64,000 bases of DNA from Sphingobacteriaceae bacterium. Its GTDB lineage: Bacteria > Bacteroidota > Bacteroidia > B-17B0 > Aurantibacillaceae. The DNA is taken from the NCBI GenBank assembly GCA_016705695.1, contig JADJLA010000001.1, positions 372,001 through 436,000 on the forward strand, given 5' to 3'. Below, piece after piece: positions 17,294-27,568 of the stretch (its first letter is position 1; each line of letters starts with the position of its first letter). A model generated the notes under the pieces. That model made no database searches. It was given only the letters and a program-made list of their open reading frames with translations, and was not told the DNA's origin. Both the position numbers and the translations under genes were made by a program.

Positions 17294-18499
17294 TTATGCT
17301 CTTTCAATTACAGCTGCATACCCTTGTCCAACACCAATACACAAAGTTACCAGTGCGTATTTTTTATTGGTAATGTTTAATTGTAAAGCGGCCGATAATA
17401 AAATTCTGGCCCCTGTCATTCCTAAAGGATGACCAATAGCAATTGCTCCACCATTTGGATTGATGCGTTCATCATTATCTGCTAATCCCCAAGCGCGAGT
17501 GCATGCTAAAGATTGAGCTGCAAATGCTTCGTTCAATTCTATTATATCAATATCTTTAAAGGTAAGGCCTGCACGCTTTAATGCTTTGTTTGCTGCTTCC
17601 ACAGGGCCAATTCCCATAATACGTGGTTCAACTCCAACCACTGCACTCGAAACAATTCGCGCTAATGGTTTTAAATTATTTGTTTTTATGCCTTGTTCAC
17701 TTGCAATAAGTAATGCAGCAGCTCCGTCATTTAGTCCACTCGCATTTCCTGCTGTAACACTTCCATCTTTTTTAAATGATGGTTTTAATCCTGCTAATCC
17801 TTCTAATGTTGTTTTTGCCTTTATAAATTCATCATTGGCAAATTGAATAGGATCGCCTTTTTTTTGTGGGATGCTTATGCTTGCAATTTCTTTGGCAAAT
17901 CGTCCTTCGCTTTGAGCTTTGGCAGCTTTTTGCTGACTCCAAAATGCAAATTTATCTTGATCCGTTTTTGAGATCTTATATTTCTCTGCCACATTTTCTG
18001 CAGTATCTCCCATGGAATCTACACCAAACAATTCTTTCATTTTTGGATTTATAAAACGCCATCCAAAACTACTATCAAATAATTGTTGATCTCTTCCATA
18101 TGCGCCAGATGCTTTGCTCATTACTAACGGACCGCGTGTCATATTTTCAACTCCACCTGATATCATTAAATGTTCGTCGCCAACTTGAATTGCTCTGGCC
18201 GCATCAATTGTTGCGCTTAAACCCGAAGCGCATAAACGATTAACGGTAACACCGGGAACAGTAATTGGTAAACCTGCAAGTAAAGAACTCATACGCGCCA
18301 CATTGCGATTATCTTCTCCCGCTTGATTAGCGCAGCCAAAAATAACGTCACCCACCTCGCTAAAATTAACAGTTTTGTTGCGCTCCATCAGTTCTTTTAT
18401 AACAAATGCGGCCAAATCGTCGGTTCGCACTGCTGCAAGGGTTCCGCCAAAGTTTCCTACGGCTGTTCTAACTCCGTTAATGATATAAGCTTGTTGCAT
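17294..18499 (-). CDS. Acetyl-CoA acyltransferase (thiolase)
   Basis: 401 residues, the normal thiolase length. It joins or cleaves acyl-CoA and acetyl-CoA in the cytoplasm. All catalytic elements are present: the nucleophile Cys90 in VNRLCASGLSA, His357 in AIGHPLGMTGAR and Cys387 in LCIGVGQG, plus the NGGAIA and ELNEAFA motifs. The sequence resembles the beta-ketoadipyl-CoA thiolase (PcaF/PaaJ) branch, which would suit aromatic degradation, but no other genes of that pathway are adjacent. Beta-oxidation or acetoacetyl-CoA thiolase roles are equally possible. A -7 promoter element lies at 18526-18533. Confidence 0.93.
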   Translation of the reverse strand: MQQAYIINGVRTAVGNFGGTLAAVRTDDLAAFVIKELMERNKTVNFSEVGDVIFGCANQAGEDNRNVARMSSLLAGLPITVPGVTVNRLCASGLSATIDAARAIQVGDEHLMISGGVENMTRGPLVMSKASGAYGRDQQLFDSSFGWRFINPKMKELFGVDSMGDTAENVAEKYKISKTDQDKFAFWSQQKAAKAQSEGRFAKEIASISIPQKKGDPIQFANDEFIKAKTTLEGLAGLKPSFKKDGSVTAGNASGLNDGAAALLIASEQGIKTNNLKPLARIVSSAVVGVEPRIMGIGPVEAANKALKRAGLTFKDIDIIELNEAFAAQSLACTRAWGLADNDERINPNGGAIAIGHPLGMTGARILLSAALQLNITNKKYALVTLCIGVGQGYAAVIERA

Positions 18500-18525
18500 A
18501 AAAAGGTGTTTAAGTAATGATTTAA

Positions 18526-18533
18526 CAAAGGTA
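18526..18533 (-). promoter_or_regulatory. Promoter -7 element for the thiolase gene
   Basis: Minus-strand TACCTTTG matches TAnnTTTG exactly, 26 bp before the start codon. The -33 element is not clear. Confidence 0.55.
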
Positions 18534-18596
18534 GCATTATTATCATTTTAGAGAATCACTAAAATGGTATATATTTACTACAGCAAATTATTAAAA

Positions 18597-20213
18597 ATGA
18601 AAAAAGTATATTCTATAGCTCTTTTTTTGATCAGTTTATCGGCATTATCACAAACACCGGGTCTCATCAATTATCAAGGTGTTGCACGATCAGCAAATGG
18701 AGATCCTATTGTTGGCCCTATTGGAGTTAGCGTAACCATACACGTTGCAGGCCCTGCTGGAGCTTCGGTTTTAACTGAGCAACATGCCGTAAATACAAAT
18801 CAGTTTGGAATATTTGAAGTGCGAATAGGAAGTAATAGTCCTGGGGTACTAACTAACATCCCATGGGGCCTTAGTAGTTATTGGCTTGGTGTTGCAATTG
18901 ATGTGGCAGGAGGAACTAATTACGGACCTGAAATAAGTAATCAACGTTTATTGAGTGTACCTTATGCATTATACGCAGAAAAATCAGGAAGCTCATCACC
19001 TGGTGGAAGTTTAACCGCTTCGCCAAACGTAACTGTTACAAGTTCAGGAACAAATACGTTTAATATTAATGTACCAAATTATGTTGCAGGAACTAATGTT
19101 ACAATTATTCCACTCGCAGGAAATAATTATCAGATCAATGCAGGTACCACATCTACATCAACACCAACAGGTCCATGGACTGGTACGCTTGGCAATGTAT
19201 TTTTAAGCACCCCTTCCGACAATGTTGGCATTGGTGTTCCTAGTCCTGCAGCAAAATTGGAAGTGAGTGCAAACTTAGCGTCTACAAATAATGCTATTGC
19301 TGCTTACGCGCAAGGTGGAGATGGAGTATTAGCGCTAACATCTTCTACGCTTGTTAGCAGTGCTGGAGTATCTGCACAAAATAGTGGTTCGGGAAATGGA
19401 GTTTTTGGAAGTGCTGTTTCAACTAACACGGGCGTTGCTGGGGTTTATGGAAAAAATTCCGGTGCTGGTTCGGGAGTTTATGGAATAAACTCTAGTGGCT
19501 CTGCTGGTTCATGGGCGAATGGTGTTTATGGCGAAACAAACTCAAGCTCGGTAAGCTCTCGTGGAGTTTATGGATTGAATAATGGTGGAGGTACAGGTGT
19601 TTATGGGAGGGCAACCAATAGTGTAAATATTAATGCTTATGGAGTTTACGGTCAAAATATTGGAGCTGGCGCCGGGATCTTTGGCGCTAACACTATGCCT
19701 GTAAGTAATCCAAACGGTCATGGTGTAAATGGTTTAACAAGCTCCACACATTCTATGGCGGCAGGTGTTGTGGCCGACAATCAGGGAACGGGTTCGGCAA
19801 TAAGAGCGATAAGCGGACCAAATTCAACTTTATCTCTTTGGGTTGATAATGGCCACATGAAAGCTACCTCGAACTTAACAGTAGGTGTGGTTACTTCAAC
19901 GTTTAGCGCCGGATTTACTGGCCTAAGTTATATCAAAACAGGGTGTAACGATGTTAAGGGTATAATTAATATTAACACATCAGCTACCGGTGTTTCAAAT
20001 GGGGAGTCGTTTGAGTTTAATGTTAGTTTTAATAAAATGTATCAAGTTCCACCTACAGTGGTTATTTCAGGATACGGGAATGATAATGTGACTTACTATT
20101 TAAAATCAATATCAAATACTTTCTTTTCTGTAAGAGTAATAAATCGTTCGGGAGGAGGGTTGACAACGCCACAATTAACTAATATGAATGTAAGTTATTA
20201 TGTAATTGAATAA
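18597..20213 (+). CDS. Secreted repeat protein with GVYG-type Gly-rich repeats
   Basis: 538 residues from the ATG at 18597, where a signal peptide begins (MKKVYSIALFLISLSALSQ). Residues about 20-130 form a beta-rich N-terminal domain with the phrases GLINYQGVARSANGDPI and NQRLLSVPYALYAEKSG, common at the start of Bacteroidota surface proteins. A Thr/Ser-rich linker follows. Between about 250 and 390 there are at least six repeats around GVYGxNxGGxG, similar to repeats in phage tail and adhesin-like proteins. No T9SS sorting domain is visible at the end. Function is probably structural or adhesive. The stop TAA directly abuts the stop codon of the convergent gene. Confidence 0.75.
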   Translation: MKKVYSIALFLISLSALSQTPGLINYQGVARSANGDPIVGPIGVSVTIHVAGPAGASVLTEQHAVNTNQFGIFEVRIGSNSPGVLTNIPWGLSSYWLGVAIDVAGGTNYGPEISNQRLLSVPYALYAEKSGSSSPGGSLTASPNVTVTSSGTNTFNINVPNYVAGTNVTIIPLAGNNYQINAGTTSTSTPTGPWTGTLGNVFLSTPSDNVGIGVPSPAAKLEVSANLASTNNAIAAYAQGGDGVLALTSSTLVSSAGVSAQNSGSGNGVFGSAVSTNTGVAGVYGKNSGAGSGVYGINSSGSAGSWANGVYGETNSSSVSSRGVYGLNNGGGTGVYGRATNSVNINAYGVYGQNIGAGAGIFGANTMPVSNPNGHGVNGLTSSTHSMAAGVVADNQGTGSAIRAISGPNSTLSLWVDNGHMKATSNLTVGVVTSTFSAGFTGLSYIKTGCNDVKGIININTSATGVSNGESFEFNVSFNKMYQVPPTVVISGYGNDNVTYYLKSISNTFFSVRVINRSGGGLTTPQLTNMNVSYYVIE

Positions 20214-20633
20214 CTAGTTCTCTTTATGAGCTGAGTTATCTTTATAAATATCATCTACATCATCTTCCTCTTCTTTTAATTCCTTACTTTTTTCGTTCTC
20301 CAAATTTACATTCATAATAATTGGAGGAGCAGCAGCTTGCGATACCCAAACAGGACCATTTAAAAATACGTAGTGGTTACGCCAGTTGTCCCAATACAAA
20401 TTATACTTTGGAAAATATACCCAACGACGGTGGTAAGCATATTTTGGACGCCACACAGGGTGAAACACAACCACTTTCGTCGGACGATATGCGCTTCGCT
20501 TTACTACAACAGCTTTTTTAGCATGACGATGTTTGTGAGGATGATGATGTCCTTTTTTTTGTGCTGCAACTTTTGAACTCATGGTTAGCAAACTCAGCAC
20601 AAGTATTGCTCTAAATAGCGATGTTAGTTTCAT
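20214..20633 (-). CDS. Small exported His-rich protein
   Basis: 139 residues with a signal peptide (about 1-25). The mature N-terminus is a His/Lys cluster (KKGHHHPHKHRHAKK, residues 27-40). An aromatic Trp/Tyr-rich centre follows (RRWVYFPKYNLYWDNWRNHY), and the last 30 residues are strongly acidic (KELKEEEDDVDDIYKD). I do not recognise the family. The His cluster suggests metal binding, and the basic-to-acidic layout suggests binding to a polymer or self-association. Both are inference. The gene ends base-to-base against the convergent gene at 18597-20213. Confidence 0.75.
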   Translation of the reverse strand: MKLTSLFRAILVLSLLTMSSKVAAQKKGHHHPHKHRHAKKAVVVKRSAYRPTKVVVFHPVWRPKYAYHRRWVYFPKYNLYWDNWRNHYVFLNGPVWVSQAAAPPIIMNVNLENEKSKELKEEEDDVDDIYKDNSAHKEN

Positions 20634-20728
20634 AATGTTCTTTTAATATTTGACGGAGGAAAAATACAAAGGTTTAATGCAAAAAAAGTAAAACGGCTAA
20701 TTATTTGATAATCAATTGTACTAAACTA

Positions 20729-21136
20729 TCACCAATTCTTCTTGGTAATATAAACGGTACCCTTAAACAAACTCACAATTTTATTTTCCTGGTTCTTAAC
20801 AGTTACTTCATAGAAACCTATCTTTTTGGAACGACTCAATTCTCTTGCGTCAGCGGTTAAAATATCTCCAACCAAAACTTTGGCAGTATGCGAAATAGAT
20901 GTTTCAATAGAAACCGCTTGTGGTCCATGATTATTACTTGCAAATGCCAAAGCACTGTCGGATAAACAATAGGTTATTCCGCCATGTGTAATTCCAAAAC
21001 CATTTACCATTTCTTTGCGCACTGTAAGTTGTATTTTGCATGAGCCTTCACCAACTTCTAAAACTGAAATTCCCAACCACTGGCTGTAAAGATCAGCGGC
21101 CATCATGGTATTCACTATTTCTTTTGGACTAGGCAT
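20729..21136 (-). CDS. PaaI-type hotdog thioesterase
   Basis: About 135 residues from the ATG at 21134-21136, two bases after the stop of the upstream gene. A start 21 bp earlier is possible but would overlap that gene. The hotdog fold and PaaI signature are visible: FGITHGGITYCLSDSALAFASNNHG, followed by VSIETSISHTAKVLVGDILTAD. The family hydrolyses acyl- or phenylacetyl-type CoA thioesters in the cytoplasm. Together with the thiolase a few genes away it hints at acyl-CoA metabolism, but no complete pathway is present. Probably co-transcribed with the cobalamin adenosyltransferase. Confidence 0.88.
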   Translation of the reverse strand: MPSPKEIVNTMMAADLYSQWLGISVLEVGEGSCKIQLTVRKEMVNGFGITHGGITYCLSDSALAFASNNHGPQAVSIETSISHTAKVLVGDILTADARELSRSKKIGFYEVTVKNQENKIVSLFKGTVYITKKNW

Positions 21137-21138
21137 TT

Positions 21139-21696
21139 TTATTGACGAGGCAACCAAGGAGTTTCTTTGGCTTTATAATCAATTGCTAATTGGCGCGAAA
21201 GTGTAAAAAGATAATCGGATAAGCGATTCAAATATTTAAATGTAAGATCGTTCACAGGAAATACTTCATTCAAGTGAAGTACATTTCTTTCAGCCCTTCT
21301 GCAAATGCAACGCGCAATATGAACTTGAGAAATAGTTGCATGTCCGCCCGGTAAAACAAAATGTTTCATAGGTGGTAACACTTTATCCATTTCATCAATT
21401 GCTTTTTCGAGTAATTCAATATCGCTTTCTTTTAGTTCCGGTAATTTCATTTTGTTCTTTTCAGGATCTGCCGCTAAAATAGAACCCATAGTAAATAATC
21501 GGTCTTGTACTTCTACAAGTAACTTAAATTGCGCGTGCTTTTCGGTAATAAGATCTCTAACGAGCCCTATGTAGGAATTCAATTCGTCTACTGTGCCATA
21601 CGCTTCTATTCGAATATGATGTTTTGGAACACGCGTTCCTCCAATAAGAGAAGTTTCTCCTTTGTCGCCCGTTTTTGTATAGATCTTAATTGCCAT
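21139..21696 (-). CDS. PduO-type cob(I)alamin adenosyltransferase
   Basis: 185 residues, typical for the PduO/MMAB family. The ATP-binding N-terminus IYTKTGDKGETSLIGG, the VDELNSYIG segment and the RCICRRAERNV helix are all present. The enzyme transfers adenosine from ATP to cob(I)alamin, making adenosylcobalamin. In Bacteroidota this usually serves methylmalonyl-CoA mutase or ribonucleotide reductase, neither of which is in the window. It is first of a two-gene unit with the thioesterase. Upstream lies the palindromic repeat 21745-21856. Confidence 0.93.
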   Translation of the reverse strand: MAIKIYTKTGDKGETSLIGGTRVPKHHIRIEAYGTVDELNSYIGLVRDLITEKHAQFKLLVEVQDRLFTMGSILAADPEKNKMKLPELKESDIELLEKAIDEMDKVLPPMKHFVLPGGHATISQVHIARCICRRAERNVLHLNEVFPVNDLTFKYLNRLSDYLFTLSRQLAIDYKAKETPWLPRQ

Positions 21697-21744
21697 GCTT
21701 TGATCCTAAAGATAACTAAATGTAAGAAAACTTTTAGAAAATAA

Positions 21745-21856
21745 GCCACGAATTTCACTAATTGTCACTAATCTGTGTTTTGCTAAAAACCAATTAAGGA
21801 ACGATCATTGAGATCTAATTAATAATAGATTAGTGGAAATTCGTGTAATTGGTGGC
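21745..21856. repeat. Inverted-repeat element, family 2, copy 1
   Basis: A 112-bp element beginning GCCACGAATTTCACTAATT and ending in its degenerate reverse complement (GTGTAATTGGTGGC). Left arm and reverse-complemented right arm agree through GCCAC.AATT.CAC.AATT..CACTAATCT. The left arm is nearly identical to the repeat at 44243. It occupies most of the gap 21697-21898, which otherwise shows nothing I recognise. Confidence 0.8.
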
Positions 21857-21898
21857 AAAAAAAGAGTGAGCCGCAAAGGCGATGGAGGAATTAAAAAA

Positions 21899-24252
21899 TT
21901 AGAATGAAAGGCTCAAATTTAAACTCGGCATAATTGGTAATTGATTGATGCGAGCAAATGTAAATCGGTTAACGTAAAATATATTTTGGCGATCAAATAC
22001 GTTTGTGGCCCCAAAATTAGTTTCTAAAGATGTTTTGGGCGAGATATGATATTTATATTTTACACCAATGTCGAAGCGCGCAAAATCGGGTAGGCGAGCG
22101 CTATTAATTGTTCCGGGAACATATCCCAATAACCCATTCGCAGTATTAAAATTATAATTTATATTTCCCTGGGCATTGATCTGATTGAGGAAGCCTTGCG
22201 TTGGTGTAAAAGGAAATCCTGATCCGTAATTAAAACGTGCATTGATCTCCCAATTTTTTGTTTTTCCTAAGCTGTACGAAGTTACCAAATTCACATTGTG
22301 TCTTCTATCGAAATTAGGAGCGTATTCTAATATTTCGCCGGTTTGAGGATTACTGAACCAGCGTTTATTTAATCCATATGAATACACGGCCCAAAAGTAA
22401 AAACGTTTTTTCTCAAATTTCAATGCAATATCAAATCCTTGGGCGCGGCCTTGCTCAACAATAAATTCCTTTTTTAGCACATCAGCACGCAGCTCGTTAG
22501 GCACATTATCATCAAATACTTTTTCGCGATTTATATTTATCACTTCATTAAAGAATTTTTGATACACCTCAACGTTGAGTTCAAAATATTTCAAAATATC
22601 AAACTCAAAACCACCTACCATGTGATTAGCGCGTTGTACAGAAGAGTTAGCATCGTGTACATTGCCATCTTTATCAAGATAGGTTTTAGACATATTATTC
22701 TTATCAGGCCCAATAATAAATCCATAAAAAAGATTTACCACATCGCGGTCGCTATTGGCGCTGAATAAAGTTTGGCTGTAAAGTCCTGCGGCGGCTTTAA
22801 AGCGGATCTTTGGTGTGAAGTTAAATTTAAGAGAGGCGCGTGGTTCCGGCGAAAAATAATTAAGGGTGGCATAGTATTGGAGTCTTACACCGGGTTCAAA
22901 CACCAATCGTTTCTTTTATCTATCACTTTAAATTTAAAGAAGGTGCCAACGTCCATTGTTGAACGAGTAATACTAACTTGTGTCAAATATGGATTGGTAA
23001 TACTAAAAGCAGCATTTGTGATCACACCTTCAAATCCAAAGCGTAATTCTTGGCGGCCAATGAACTTAGAAAAATTAAAACCTGTATTTAAACCGCCAAT
23101 GCTACTTGATTTTGTATCGCTTTCGTTACTTGGATTTTTAAAATTCACATTGTAATTAGAATAGGCAAACGTACCTTCAACCAATAAATTACTGTAAGCG
23201 GGCACCAAAACAAAACTTGTTCCAAGGCCTGTATTTTGCCAATCAAATTGTGCGATATCCGAATAATTAACTTTATCGCTAAAGTTAAAACCAAACAGCG
23301 AGAACTTGCTACCGTTGGCAGAATTGATCGAGAGTTTTCCGTAAATATCTGTATAATAAAAGGGGAGTTTCCCTTGATCGTTGGCATAACTATATAAGAG
23401 CGGCGAAGTTTGAGGTAAGTAAGAATGTTTTGCAGAGAATAAGTATGAAGCGCTTAATCCTTTTTCCTCATCCAATTTTTTTAAGGGCCCTTCCAAAGTT
23501 AATTTTGCTCCAAACGTTGAAAAGGAAACTCTTCCGGCATGGCGTTTTTTGTTTCCATCCTTTGTTGTAATGTCCATTATCGAAGAAGTTCTTCCGCCGT
23601 ATTGAGCGCCAAATCCTGCGGTATAAACATCGGCGTTCTTCATCGTCTCGTTATCAAATACCGAAAAAAGTCCGATCGAGTGGAAGGGATTATATACGAT
23701 CAATCCATCGAGTAATACTTTATTTTGTACAGGTAAACCGCCTCTAATGTATAATTGCCCACCTTGATCACCTGTAAAAACAACTCCCGGAATAACTTGT
23801 AAATATTGTGCAAGATCGGGTTCGCCAACGCTCGGTAATTTATTGATCACAATAGGATCTATCTTTTGAATACCAACATTTGTTTTCTCTAATTTTTCGA
23901 GAGCCGTAGTTGTAACTTCTACTTCATCTAATTTAACGCCACCTTTAACCGCATAATATTTTTTACTGATAACGTCGGCAGCTTTTATAGTAATAGGATC
24001 TTGAATTGTATCATAGTCAAAACTAGTAACAAGCAATTTGTAAGTGCCCGGCGGTATTCGGGTGATGGTAAAAAAACCATTTATATCCGTATTAGCACCC
24101 AAAACAGTACCCTTTAAATACACATTGGTAAAAGGTACAGCCTCTCCGTTTGATTTATCATACACAAAACCCTTAATAACACCGTTATTTTGAGAATAGC
24201 CCGAAAGGACCATCAAAATAAGGAAAGTGAGAATAAGAAAAGGGTGCCTCAT
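21899..24252 (-). pseudogene. TonB-dependent receptor with carboxypeptidase-like N-domain, one frameshift near 22905
   Basis: The first frame runs from the ATG at 24252 to a stop at 22885. It gives a signal peptide, a carboxypeptidase-regulatory-like domain (GVIKGFVYDKSNGEAVPFTN) and a plug domain (LPSVGEPDLAQYLQVIPGV, LYIRGGLPVQNKVLLDGL). Barrel strands follow. The second frame covers 22906-21899 and contains the rest of the barrel, ending in the aromatic LNLSLSF typical of outer-membrane proteins. Adding one base in the GG run after Asp-Trp (KRNDW-VFEPGVRLQYY) joins both halves. Total about 784 residues, normal for this family. The substrate is unknown. Either a recent inactivation or a homopolymer error. 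Confidence 0.85.
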
Positions 24253-24442
24253 AATTAGTAATGCGGGTAAATTTAAAGAAATTTAGGCTCATGGGGTGAA
24301 ATTATTCATAAGTGGAAAATGGCTTTTCGTCCTTGTTTAGATAGTTCCTAGTAGAATTCCTCATAATTTCCTTACAGGTGGTAAATTTTGGTTTGGAAAT
24401 GAAGGGGGGATGGGGTATATTTACCTGTATAAATTGTTTATT

Positions 24443-27400
24443 ATGAAAAGAATTTTAATATTGTTGATTATCGGACTTACTACATTCTGCGGAAATTCGC
24501 AGACAATTACTGTTTTTAATGATGATTTTTCAACTTCCACGACTGCAACCTTGAATGGCTGGGTTTCAAATCCAGGTGATTTTTATCCTGAAGATGGCAC
24601 AGGGATGCCTTTCACATACACCAACTGTAACGTGGCATCCTCATCTGCTGGCATGATGATGGGTTTTTATAGTCCAGGATCTTCAGGTAGTTATGCTGAG
24701 ACATCGTCCTTCAGTACATTAGGAAAATCAACTATGACAATGGATTTTAATTGCATCATTGAGAATCTTAGCAACGTAGCGTTCGTTGTTCAGTTTAGCA
24801 ATGATAATTTTGTTACGAGTAATGTTAATGCACCCTTCGTGAGTGTTGCTAATAATGGAACATGGGCAGCCGTCGCGTCATTTGCAGTGCCCAGTTCTAT
24901 GGATAATCAACCAAACGTGAAATTTAGGATTGTTTGCAGTAATCCTGGAAATCCTTCTGAGTTTCTTGCGATTGATGACATCCGGATTATTGGTTTACTT
25001 GCGCCTATATATTATTACAATGGTACTGGTGCTATAGATACCTTCACTGCTTGGGGCGATCAGCCTAACGGTAGCGGTAATCCTCCAACGTCATTTACTG
25101 GTATTGGTCAAACTTATTATTTAACCAATGCCGCAAGTGTGAATTTAAATAATATGGTTGGAACAAGCATAACATTTGGAAATACGTCGTCAACACTAAA
25201 TATTGGAACGGGAGCTTCGGCAATTGATCTTATAATGCCAACAACACACACTTTGTTTTTAACTGGTGGTTGCCAAATGGTTGTATCTGGTCAAGCAAAG
25301 TTAACAATTCAAAATACTAGTTTTCCACATCGGCTGTTACGCTTAGTGCTGGCAGTACTATAGATTATGCTCAAACTTCTGGATTACACGCGCCATTCCT
25401 TTAAACACTATAACATGTTTATTTCGGGTGGAGGGATATTTCTTCTTCTCCAAATTTTACAGTTTCGAATAATTTCAACATTTCAAATGGTCATTATAGA
25501 TTGTCTACAAACCCCAATTTCCATTTATTTTTAGAGGGTCCTATTAGTATTACTGGAAGTGGAGCCATAAAAACTACCGGAGCAAGATTAGTAATTCATG
25601 GCACTGGTGCTGTTGGAGCAGTGAATTTTTCCGTTGGAACAACGCCTTTGACTATTGGTCAATTCACGTTGAATCGCCCTGGTCAAACGATGACACTAGG
25701 AAATGATCTAACTATTACAAGTAATGCGTCCGTATCTAATGGTAACGTAAATTTAAATGGAAAAATATTTAAATTTAATGGAGCTAATACTACTTTGCCT
25801 GCTAATGCAGCGGCAGGTACTTTTGTAGGATCCAGCTCATCTGCCATAACATTTTCAAATGCAGGTGCGGTAACTGGTCAGTTGAATATGGACCAGACAT
25901 CTTCTTCAACAAAGACCCTGAAAGCATTAACTACTCAGAAATCATTAACCTTGGGGAACTCCTTAGAAATAACTGATTCTCTTAAAGTGACAGGCGTAAC
26001 CCTAACTAATAACGGGGGCATAACTTTTAGGTCCTCAGCTACATTAAAGGGTAGGATCGCAAATTCAACTGGTTCTATTTCTGGAAACATCACTGTTGAA
26101 ACTTTTGCTCAAGGAGGAACTACTGATTGGACAAATTTAGGAGTGTCGGGCGTATCAGGTTTAAATCTTTCTTCATGGGATAACCCAACTACATTCCCAA
26201 TGACTTGTATTGGTTGTATCAATGCCACAACATCAGTCGGTGGCGGATTTGCCTCTGCAGTTAGATGGGATGAATCACTAGCAAGTCCTGCAGCATATGT
26301 CACAATGAGTAATTCCGATCCATTAACCCAGGAAAGGATTTTGGATGTATTTAGGTTTGACACAATACACTACAGCAGATATGAATTGGTCGGTTACAGG
26401 CCCAGCCGTTACAGGCCCAGTTACTATTCCTTTAACTGTTTCAACTCAGCCGGATATAATTTGATCTCTAATCCGTATGCCTCTCCAATAAGATGGAGCC
26501 TTTTAAGGGCAAGTAATTCGGGTATCGTTAATGATGTATATTATGTTTACGATCCTGACATGGGTTTAACAAGATCTTTTGTAAGTGGTTTAACAGCACC
26601 TACAGGAACTCAAGTTGCTTATGATATCATCCCTGCTGGGCAAGGGTTTTATGTAGAAGCGACAAGTGGTGGGAACTTAACTGCCAACGAGTCCAACAAA
26701 GTTTCATTTAATACCGGCGCTAACCAATTACTTAAGTCAAGTGAGAATAATTCTACTACAAATAGTAACGTAGGTTCTTATTTACGAATAAACATTGATG
26801 GAGGTGGATACCATGATGACGCTGTTATTCGATTTCCACTAATGCAACGCCTAATTTTGATAAGGCTTTAGATGCGCATAAAATTTATGCCTCTCCTGGT
26901 TACCCTGGATACCCTGGTGCTTGGACAAAGAGAACTGTGATCGCTACACAAACAAATAACGAAGATTATTCTATTAACAGTTTACCACATGCTCTAACAC
27001 AAAACGCAGTGTTGCCGGTAATAGCGAGAGTTTACACTAATGGGTCATTATACTATCAGCGGTTCAGACTACAAGAATTCCCTGCAAGTGCATGTGTCAA
27101 TCTAAAGGATAAACTATACGAATGTAACACATGATCTAACGGCAAGTGATTATATTGTTAACATGAGTGATACAACTTATTACGCTCGTTTTGAGTTAAC
27201 TATTTGTCCATTTAATGTAGCAACAGGTATTAAGACTCAGGTTAAAGCACCTAATTCAATAGCAATAAATAAGGATGCTCAAGGCATCTTCGTTGATTTC
27301 GACTTCAAAAACACAACTAAAGCAAACATTACTGTAACTAATATTTTAGGCCAAAAAATAATGGATACTAAAAAAGTTAAAGTAACTAACGACAATGTTT

Positions 27401-27492
27401 ACTTAGACCTTAACGTAGATGATCAACTCATCTTTGTAACTGTTGAAACTGAGAATGAAAAAGTAACTAAGAAGTTCTTGAATTTCAGATAA
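24443..27492 (+). pseudogene. Broken secreted T9SS protein, several frameshifts
   Basis: A signal peptide begins at the ATG 24443 (MKRILILLIIGLTTFCGNSQ). The coding sense then continues in different frames over 24443-25363, 25501-26871, 26937-27134 and 27163-27492. Segments between them also read sensibly in alternative frames, for example SAVTLSAGSTIDYAQTSG near 25330 and MNWSVTGPAVTGPVTIPL near 26370-26430, where the frame switches twice within 100 bp. A phrase typical of these proteins, GYNLISNPYASPIRW, follows, and the final 80 residues look like a T9SS sorting domain. At least five indels are needed. A near-perfect 16-bp tandem duplication (GTTACAGGCCCAG) lies at about 26391-26421. Either advanced decay or poor sequence quality. 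Confidence 0.75.
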
Positions 27493-27515
27493 GAATTAAG
27501 AATTAAAATGAAAAG

Positions 27516-27546
27516 CCCGTCACGAAACATCGCGACGGGTTTTTTG
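27516..27546 (+). terminator. Terminator after the broken T9SS gene
   Basis: CCCGTC (27516-27521) pairs with GACGGG (27534-27539). A CG pair extends the stem after a mismatch. A run of seven T follows. Confidence 0.85.
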
Positions 27547-27568
27547 TTTTTCTGATATTTCCAGTACG

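Noticed and set aside
22559..23155. Plus-strand frames of 69 and 127 codons opposite the TonB receptor
   Set aside because: They are antisense shadows of the receptor with no signal, motif or promoter.
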